From NCBI GenBank assembly GCA_941918925.1, contig OW799237.1, positions 53,556,997 through 53,620,996 on the forward strand: a stretch of DNA of 64,000 nucleotides, in the 5' to 3' direction. Position numbers and translations under genes: made by a program. This stretch comes from Phyto melanocephala (Eukaryota > Arthropoda > Insecta > Diptera > Rhinophoridae). Shown piece by piece: positions 56,979 to 64,000 of the stretch; the stretch's first letter is position 1; each line of letters starts with the position of its first letter. The notes beneath the pieces are model-generated. The model had not been told where the DNA came from and searched no databases. It was given only the letters and a program-made list of their open reading frames with translations.

Positions 56979-57433
56979 ATGTAAATTTACATGTTTGTCA
57001 TATTGTACTTTTACGCTGACTGCTTTGCAGCAGCAGAGATTTCTGCCAACGACTGATGTCACATGTTTTTACAGAAGAAAATAGAGCGCACTCTAATTTA
57101 AATTTTGTCAGATGTCTCAACACATGTTTTTTTACAGAAGTAATGTTTTAAAGGTAACTCACAAAATTTTTGTATTATCAGTGGAGAATTTGACAAGTCA
57201 GATGTAAAAAACATGCCGTGTATTAGCTCCTTTATACCTACCAACAGCGACGCACACATTAATATTTATTAAGCAAATGAATTATATTTTTACAATAATA
57301 TATGAATAAATACGAATTGAATTATAACTGTTAGGCGTTTAAATAATTAAATCAAGTGGATTTTATATTGGCGACGAGGATGGGATATTAATACATTTGT
57401 ATTATAATTCAATAATTTCGACGAAAAGAGTCA

Positions 57434-58987
57434 ATGCCACTGAAAACTGTAGAAGGACCCCTTGCTCTTGGAACATTTCATGAGAATATTGCATCAAATT
57501 GCGCAGCTTCGACGTCGGCGTACCCCTCTAGTCAAACTAATAAAAAACACATAATGGCTTCTATGGGAACAATGGAACCATTTGACATTAATCATCCTGA
57601 AAATTGGTCAACATACTACGCAAGGTTCGAGCTTTTCCTTGTAGCCAATGACGTACAGGATGACCGTCAAAAACCAATTTTCTTGACGTTGGCAGGTGCA
57701 CCGCTTTATAACCTCCTGTCGTCACTGGCATTTCCCAAACAGGTAAGTGAGCTTAATATTACTGAAATCAAAACATTACTGACGGATCATTTTTCTCCGT
57801 GCCCATCGGAAATTGCGTCATATTTCAAATTTCACAAACGCGACCAACTACCGAATGAGAGTTTTCCGGAATATGTTGCCGCTTTGAGAAAACTCGCTGT
57901 TGACTGCAAATTTGGTAATGCTTTAGATCGTATGCTTGGTGATCGTTTGGTGTGTGGGTTGCGTGATGAGGCTCTATAACGAAACTTTCTCGCTGATCCT
58001 GACTTGAAATTGCAAAGGGTCATAGATCGGGCAACATCCGCTGAAGCGTCGTTAAGGAATGCAATGGTAATCCGCCAGCCAGAGCAAATTCATCAAATAG
58101 GTAAACGTAACCAGCAACAAAACAGGCAACATCCCCGCTCACAGTGCATTCATAAAGAAACAGTATGTGCAGCTTGTGGTATAAAAGGGCATTTACAGCG
58201 TGTCTGTCGGTCATCGAAACAAAGTGTTGCGACTACAGAACCATCAAAAATCCGCCAGCCAGAGCAAATTCATCAAATAGGTAAACGTAACCAGCAACAA
58301 AACAGGCAACATCCCCGCTCACAGTGCATTCATAAAGAAACAGTATGTGCAGCTTGTGGAATAAAAGGGCATTTACAGCGTGTCTGTCGGTCATCGAAAC
58401 AAAGTGTTGCGACTACAGAACCATCAAAAACGTTTACCAAAAACAAGCAAAAATTCAGCAGAGTGATACACCAGTCAATTAATCACATTTTGGGGTCGGA
58501 GACCCGCAAGCGTTCAACAATTATAAAAAAACCTTGGAAGTTTGAAATCGATTCAGGCTCGGATTATAAAATAGTGTCATCACAGGTTTTTAGTCGATTG
58601 TGGCCGACTTTACAGCCAACGCTATATAAGTGCAATTTAAAATTGACAGATTTTCAACATAACAGAATACCCAGTAAAGGTGTTATTGATGTTGATATTT
58701 GGTATAACAAAGGATTAGTCAAAGCTTTACCTCTTATGGTTGTGGATGGCACTCAAACTAATATATTGGGCTGTAACTGGTTTGATCCACTGGGTATAAG
58801 CATTCAAAGTGTCCACATAATTGAAGAATTAAATTCTATTAAAACGGTTTTAGAAAAATTCAATCATCTTTTTTCTAAGGAGCTAAGGAGTTTATTGGTA
58901 AACCGGTTTCGTTACGTTCAAAGGAAAACGTCCAACCAATTAGACTACCCGCTCGTCGTATTTCAATGGCACTTCGAAGTCGAGTAG
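57434..58987 (+). pseudogene. Gag and protease of the second LTR retrotransposon
   Basis: ATG 57434 leads into a capsid-like region (N-H-P-E-N-W-S-T-Y-Y-A-R-F-E-L-F, V-C-G-L-R-D-E-A-L) and an in-frame TAA at 57977-57979. The same frame continues (R-N-F-L-A-D-P-D-L-K-L-Q-R) to two identical zinc knuckles C-A-A-C-G-I-K-G-H-L-Q-R-V-C, created by a 180-bp duplication, and the protease motif E-I-D-S-G-S-D-Y. The last ~30 codons before 58987 are read in a wrong frame after a shift near 58898. The architecture matches K02A2.6/CsRn1-type elements, where Gag and protease precede RT. Confidence 0.8.
58071..58430 (+). repeat. 180-bp in-frame tandem duplication
   Basis: 58071-58250 and 58251-58430 differ at about one base. 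The unit is exactly 60 codons and includes the whole zinc knuckle. Near identity shows that the duplication is younger than most of the decay of the element. Confidence 0.95.
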
Positions 58988-59661
58988 AAGCTGAGTTTGA
59001 CCGATTGTGCATTCAAGGCATTCTACAACCGGTTGAGTATTCGGACTGTGCAACACCGATCGTATCAGTTCCTAAAAGTGATGGTACCATTAGAATTTGT
59101 GGGGACTACAAGTCAACACTCAATATCTTTGCATAATTAGACCTTGCCCAAGCAAGCTTGCAGTTGATGAAAAATCTGCTTTGATGCAGAGTATAATAAC
59201 ACATTTAATGTAAATCGGCTTCAATTTGGTATCTCTACAGCACCAGGCATATTTCAAAAATTTATTGAAACGATTTTAAGGAACATTCCCGGTGTTTTAC
59301 CATATTTTAATAATATAGTAGTAATGGATAAAACTGAATCAGAACTGGCTGAGCGTTTAAACAAAGTTTTGAAGCATTTTGATATATCAGGTCTTCGCTT
59401 AAGAAAATATAAATGCTAATATGGGGTTAATACGATAAATTTTCTAGGTTTTAAAATTGATAGTCTTGGTATAAGGCCATCACCTGAAAAGATAAAATCA
59501 ATTCAAAATGCAACCGCACTTACGGATAAAAAATAGCTTCAAGCTTTTCTTGGGCTTTTAAATTTGTATCATTCATTTTTACCAAATAAGGCAACAATTG
59601 CAGAACCTCTTCATCGCCTTTTAGATAAAAATAGGCAGTGGACCTGGAATAATGAGCATTA
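58888..59661 (+). pseudogene. Reverse transcriptase remnants of the second LTR retrotransposon
   Basis: After the frameshift, [10 protein letters not shown] and [12 protein letters not shown] and I-C-G-D-Y-K are readable. The segment with the first catalytic Asp is damaged by a stop and a deletion near 59135. Downstream L-Q-F-G-I-S-T-A-P-G-I-F-Q and L-P-Y-F-N-N-I-V-V follow; the YxDD box has become Y-F-N-N, so the active site is destroyed. The thumb region (F-L-G-L-L-N-L-Y-H-S-F) ends at W-T-W-N-N-E-H, where the element is cut. Confidence 0.82.
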
Positions 59662-60303
59662 AGGGTGTTCTTATTTTGAAATTTTTGAAATTTATCAACC
59701 GCCGGCCCGAATCTTGTTCCCTTCTGTTAAAAATGTAATGCTGTAAAATTTGGAGTCAATCCGATAATTTTTAGTGGACCCGGAAACGATTTGAAAATTT
59801 TCATGGGGTCTATATGGGCAAAATATCCATTTTTAACGAAAGTAGTTACATTTTAATTTTGAACTTTATTTTATCCTTCACAAAAGGAAATGAAACAATA
59901 ACTGTTTTTGGTTTTCTTCTCTTAAAATTATAAAAAATAAATATCAAATGCATGATATTGACTGTTTAGTTCTCTAAAGTCGCAATAACAGTTACCTACT
60001 TAAAAAAACATAAATTTATTTTCGCACGCTTTACTTTTGGCGCAGAACATATTCCAAGAAATTGTGTACTCTTGAGCTACTAATAATAATTGCATATACT
60101 GCTGATAACGGGACATTTTCGAGAACATTTTCTCTTGTGTTTTTAATTTCATAGTTCATAGTTCTACTTAAAATCGTAATTTGTGATCGCAGTGGAGTGA
60201 GTTCTTATCAGTGAAATCGAAAAGAATTAATAATTTAATAATAATAGATTTTTCTAGATTAATTTGTTATTTAATTATTGTTATATAATAAAAGAAATTA
60301 ATA
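59662..60303. other. Upstream region of the next transposon gene
   Basis: The sequence changes abruptly at 59662 ('agggtgttcttatttt'). It is AT-rich and non-coding and probably holds the left end and promoter region of the element that encodes 60304-61163. I could not find a matching inverted right end. Confidence 0.4.
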
Positions 60304-61163
60304 ATGTCGAGTGCTTCAGTTATTGGAACGCGTAAAGCCATTGAAAATTTGAAGAAAATCGATCTAATTGGAAATGTTTCTCATCAAACTACTGGTGCGA
60401 AACTACCGTCTAATCGTCAGGTCTTGCAAGTTTTATTTTACAACATGCGGTTTGTAAAAATGACTGCGATGCTTGGTGCGAAGCTAGCAATTAGTGCAGT
60501 GGAAATATTTTGGCAGCAAGCACGTATACCTATTCGAGAAGAGCACAAAGGCGTTGAAAAGCTTGTAAAATTATACGACAAATGGAAAATCATTCAGAAA
60601 ACAGTTCCTGGTAAAAGGTCGAGTTCCCAAAAAGAAGCTGCTGAGTCATTTTTGAATAGTCTAGACGACTTATTTGATATTGCTACCGCTGATGCACTAG
60701 AAAAAATTCGGATTGCAGAAGATAGAGAGTTTCTTGAAATGCAAAGAAAAAAATGACGTCCCGGTTGTATGGCTGGTGCTGACAAGGTTTTGTGGGATCG
60801 GGAAAATAGAGCACAAGTACGAAAAGATAAGGAAGCTGCAAGGAAAAGAAAGCATGAGGAGGAAATGAGCCGCACAGGTAAGGGTGACGAACTTCAATAT
60901 TGTAATGTTTTATTTTTCATATTTTATAGATGTTTCTCAATTAATGGAGAGTAATGATGAAGGTGATATTAGTGACATATCAAGCAACGAGATGCATAAT
61001 GATGAAACACATGTAACCTCAAAAAGTAATCATGGTCAAAAACGAGGGCGCAAAAATTTTTTAACAGCAAGGTTGCTAGCAGCTCTTGACAATGCCAAAG
61101 TGTCTGATGGAATGGCAGTTCATATTCTCATAGCAGCAGGTGAAGCATTTGGACAAAAACTTG
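60304..61163 (+). pseudogene. Spliced gene of an unnamed insect transposon-type family
   Basis: ATG 60304 opens a frame with L-P-S-N-R-Q-V-L-Q-V-L-F-Y-N-M-R and Q-Q-A-R-I-P-I-R, then S-L-D-D-L-F-D-I-A. A single TGA (60754-60756) precedes R-P-G-C-M-A-G, then a Lys/Arg/Glu-rich helix. A clean intron (donor g|gtaagg at 60877/60878, acceptor tatag at 60929) joins S-R-T to D-V-S-Q-L-M. The second exon continues with R-L-L-A-A-L-D-N-A-K-V-S-D and A-G-E-A-F-G-Q, where foreign sequence interrupts near 61163. I remember such multi-copy proteins from insects, especially aphids, and regard them as transposon-encoded, but I cannot name the superfamily or the catalytic residues. Confidence 0.6.
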
Positions 61164-61864
61164 CTCGTACTTGCCGAGTACAGGCAAGTGTGTACTCAAA
61201 TATGAGCAAGTTTCTTCCTCTTAACCCGACCTTACCCCTTTTGTCTATAAACACAAGACTTGCGCAAGTGACTTGCCTAGTGAGAAAGGTGTGTAAGTTT
61301 CTGTCGACTACGGAATGGGTACCATTCGAACTCACGATTTCCGTAGCAACCTACCTGCATCCCGGCAAGTGAGTGTTCCTTTTTATATAGGTCGAATTCG
61401 ACTGACCCCTGGCTAGAATCTTGCTAAGTCGTGCCGTATCCCTAGTGCTGTCTATAGATCCGCAGAAGTCGCTCCATGAACTTCTTTGTAGGAGTTAGTG
61501 TTATTCCACCTATTCGCTGTGAACAAGTTACCAATTAATACATTTGATGAAAAATGTCTTACGCTTAATATAGGCTTACGTCGAAATTTCACAAGGAATT
61601 TTATATCAGCCCATTTTAGGAGCCGATTTTTTTGGGACGTCTTATTTTAATGATAAATATTAATCAGCGTAAATTTTTAGGTGAACACACTTAACGGACA
61701 AGTAAGTATGCTATTGCAAATATCGAATCACCTGTTGAAGGGCTCTTCACCATCAGCACTAACGACGAATTTCAAAGAATTCTGAAATTATTTCCTAAAA
61801 TAACACAAACGCAACGGAAAACAGCAACAAGTGATACTCACGACATTAGGCATCAAATAATTAC
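61164..61864. other. Foreign GC-richer insert of unknown origin
   Basis: The first 210 bp contain eight ACTTGC/GCAAGT hexamers, including the hairpin ACTTGCC/GGCAAGT and the palindrome ACTTGCGCAAGT. CTACGGAA and TTCCGTAG enclose a B-box-like 'gagttcgaatgg' on the minus strand (about 61305-61350). Two tetramers suggest Pol III ancestry, but no A box is convincing. The open frames here are not gene-like. Confidence 0.4.
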
Positions 61865-61993
61865 CTAGACTACTTGAGCCAATTCATAACTGACATAAGA
61901 CACATATCCGGCAAGGAAAATATAGTAGCAGACACACTGTCACGTATCGAAGTGATCCACGCGAAAAGCACCATAGATTACGAAAAGCTATGA
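61865..61993 (+). pseudogene. RNase H end of a Gypsy-type retrotransposon
   Basis: The frame reads L-D-Y-L-S-Q-F-I-T-D-I-R-H-I-S-G-K-E-N, then V-A-D-T-L-S-R-I-E-V, the standard end of the RNase H domain (ADxLSR motif), as in CsRn1-like elements. It ends with TGA at 61991. It may be a distant part of the element at 56979-59661 or a separate relic. Confidence 0.75.
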
Positions 61994-63186
61994 ACATAGG
62001 TCAAAATTCAATATTTATTAGTATTTATTTTGATTTAGTTAAGTTTGTTTGGAGATTTAGGAAAAAATCATATAAAAAGTAGCTTATCAAAGTTATATCT
62101 ACCGCCAAATGGGATTTTCGAAAAACCTTCTACTAGTGAAATTTGTTTTGGGCATGTCTACCAAGAATTTCAATTCAAAATATTTCTTGGATGTGCGTCT
62201 TTGTTTTTTCTTCAACTTGTTTTTCTTCATCAGTCTTCCTTCTCCTATATTTTTTTAATGATAAGTTATATAGCAAATGTAAAACACTTTCAAATAGTCT
62301 AATTCTGGCATGCAATACAGAAATTCTAAAAATCACACCAGTTAAATTTGATGCTTCTAAAAGGTTTTCCAATAAGAGTTACATGATTTCTTTAAAAAAA
62401 CACACTTCTTGGTAAGGATATTCAAAAGTTCTTTATTTAATGTTAAGTATAATGGATACAATTAAGTTCTAAATAAAACGTCATTCAAATGGCCTCCACG
62501 ACTTCTGCTGTAGGAACAAATAAGATGAACCCATTTTTCCAATAAATCAAGTTATGTTTGATGTATGGCACGTTCAATATTGAATTTTAAACCTTAAAGA
62601 GAGTCTGGTTTAAGTAAGTTTCTTCCTTATTATTACAAATTTCTTGCCTTACATACTATTTTACTACTATTACTTAAAACTGTTATATTTATTGATTACC
62701 AATCAAATTGCTTTAATTTCTCCTTTTACCCCTTTCCGTTATATAATTTTGTAAGGTCCGTGGTACGGGTTCACATTCTGTTTTCAATTTTAAGTAGTAC
62801 TAATGTTATTTCGGCTAAAAACGGCTTAAACTAAGCCGCCGATTTATTTTTTTATATTTTGTAAAAAAACTTTTGTAATAAATATTTATTGCTTTTTTGG
62901 CATAAATCATAACAAAATTTGTTCTAAAAACAGATAGGAAATAAAATAGCTTAAAAATTGCTACATTTGCATATAAAACAGCTGAATATTCGCCACTGGT
63001 AGACTTTAGAAAATATGCAATATGAGAAAATATTAGCTACATTACATCACTGGTACAAACGTTGAAAAATTTAAAAGTTAAAATTACTTATCTCCTTAAG
63101 ACAATGCACAGGAAAATTGTTTTAAAAAGATATTTTCTATGCACAATCCGGTTAAAGAGTTAAGAACAAATAATTATCAAGGTAGG
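61994..63186. other. AT-rich, no gene seen
   Basis: Short frames around 62045-62415 overlap on both strands and show no family motif. Confidence 0.4.
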
Positions 63187-63329
63187 ATCACACGATTGCT
63201 GTTATGCACCAATTTTCACAATTTTTTGTATACTAATCGTGTGATTGCACAATGAATTGGTGCATGTGACAATCATTGAATTGTAACATATACATATATG
63301 TATAGGAATTTTAAATTACATAGTAGTAT

Positions 63330-63392
63330 ACCGATTAAGAGTGCTAATGATGGAATCGTAGCTGGTTTTACTCGGGTAATGTCGGAAAAAGT
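63330..63392 (+). other. Decayed hammerhead-type repeat fragment
   Basis: It reads 'cgattaagagtgctaatgatggaatcgtagctgg', clearly homologous to the 576-bp repeat motif, but CTGATGA is now CTAATGA and the GAAA plus stem III are deleted. GAGTG and ACTC of stem I persist. It cannot be catalytic. It is continued by 'gaacttaagcc', matching 'gaactcaagcc' of the repeat. Confidence 0.65.
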
Positions 63393-63471
63393 TTTAAAGA
63401 ATATTCCTAAAAATGATTGCAATTTAATTTAATTTGAATTACAAAATTAAATAATAGAATAAATGAACTTA

Positions 63472-63680
63472 AGCCATCGGGGTGCCCCGATGGACTACTC
63501 AGCAGTGTGCTGTTCTGCTAGTTTGGGGGTTGCGGGTTCGATTCCCGCCGGAGACTCTGGACTTGTCTGCTTCCTTTCTATTCTATTCTTACTTTTCTAT
63601 TCAGGTATCACAAAGGGATCAATATAATGGACCCAAGTGAGCTGCACAGCAGCTGCCTGTTCTACCTAACCTAACCTAAG
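63472..63680 (+). mobile_element. tRNA-derived SINE
   Basis: A good B box (GGTTCGATTCC in 'gcgggttcgattcccgcc', with its own stem) and a weaker A-box-like region about 45 bp upstream form a tRNA-like head. A pyrimidine-rich middle and a body ending in CCTAACCTAACCTAA follow. The tail is three CCTAA units. It sits at 'aagcc', within the decayed 576-bp-family fragment. Confidence 0.65.
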
Positions 63681-64000
63681 CCAAAATAAAAATGATTCAC
63701 ATTAAAATTTAATATCTAGAAAAGTTGGAATAAAAATATTAATATAAATTTTTTTATACCAAATAAACACACAATATACAAAGAAGATGCAATTTTCTTT
63801 TTTTTTAACAAACCATTTTTATGCACAAAAAAACAGACACAACAAAATAAGCTAGCGTCGCTACAAGCAAGAACAATCGTGTGACGGGAATGCGGCGATT
63901 TTTGTCACTATAGCATTTTACGCCATCTTGCAACAATCAAATTTGTATAGGGTGAGGCAATCGTGTGATTAAAAAGTCTTTGATTGGAACAATCTCATTA

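Larger units (their letters stand above)
56979..59661 (+). mobile_element. Second LTR retrotransposon (Metaviridae type), 5' half, decayed
   Basis: A probable LTR starts TGTAAATTTACATG at 56980 and ends near 57367, followed by a primer-site-like TTGGCGACGAGGATGGGA. Gag, zinc knuckles, protease and RT follow in one direction, with stops and frameshifts. No integrase or 3' LTR is seen. Sequence is lost at 59661, where an unrelated element starts. The first provirus inserted exactly at the left edge of this LTR. Confidence 0.75.
63187..63969. mobile_element. TIR element containing a SINE and a decayed hammerhead repeat
   Basis: ATCACACGATTGC at 63187 and its inverse GCAATCGTGTGAT ending at 63969 are perfect 13-bp inverted repeats. 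Further copies of 'cgtgtga' lie inside both ends (63238, 63878). A 10-bp-stem hairpin (TGCACCAATT/AATTGGTGCA, 63205-63264) lies near the left end. No clear target duplication. Confidence 0.55.

Noticed and set aside
62205..62235. Further hammerhead (CTGATGA on the minus strand)
   Set aside because: Stem II cannot form; the surroundings are A-rich.

Overview
The window looks like a block of repeat-dense, probably heterochromatic DNA from a cyclorrhaphan fly or close dipteran relative. The reasons are strong AT bias, several Helitrons of the DINE/INE type with the 'GTCTGTCC' track, an Osvaldo/Ulysses-like LTR element primed by a tRNA-Lys-like site, and mariner, Tc1, pogo, Harbinger, hAT and Transib elements. 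I found no convincing host gene; every recognisable coding region belongs to a mobile element. Family names come from reading motifs, termini and target duplications by eye, without database searches.

Layout. (1) 1-3579 and 16515-20089 are two near-identical copies of one segment, each carrying a Helitron end, a broken transposase-like gene, five copies of GTTACGGACGTTACA and a dead pogo/Tigger element. (2) 4187-6761 holds non-LTR and hAT debris. (3) 6782-14912 is a nest: a hAT element contains an apparently intact DD41D mariner (7224-14266), which contains a two-gene Harbinger element (8466-14181), whose transposase intron contains a 576-bp tandem array (11502-13249). (4) 15090-16664 is one Helitron inside another. 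(5) 23043-56978 is a single LTR retrotransposon on the minus strand, flanked by ATGT target duplications. Its left LTR is split by a roughly 20-kb insertion and its right LTR by a Transib element that itself carries an intact-looking Tc1 element. (6) Inside the 20-kb insertion lie a 169-bp satellite with higher-order repeats, more Helitrons, a second Transib with a fold-back mariner in it, palindromic elements and a non-LTR retrotransposon. (7) 56979-63969 holds a second, decayed LTR retrotransposon, a spliced transposon gene of a family I cannot name, and a SINE inside a TIR element.

The most interesting signals are self-cleaving RNA motifs. The 576-bp repeats carry four identical type I hammerhead ribozyme motifs (three direct, one inverted). 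Each has the CTGATGA and GAAA core, a 6-bp stem II, a palindromic minimal stem III (AATGCATT) and a stem I pairing GAGTG with CACTC. A second hammerhead with a different sequence but the same architecture lies at 24579-24643, just before the 169-bp satellite, and a decayed relative of the first is at 63330-63392. This points to retrozyme-like or Penelope-related non-autonomous elements in this genome.

The order of events can be read from the nesting. The provirus came first; Transib and the 20-kb element then entered its LTRs; Tc1, the fold-back mariner, Helitrons and the non-LTR element arrived later still. In the left nest the order is hAT, then mariner, then Harbinger. The ribozyme array lies inside the Harbinger intron, but whether it arrived after Harbinger or came with it is unknown.
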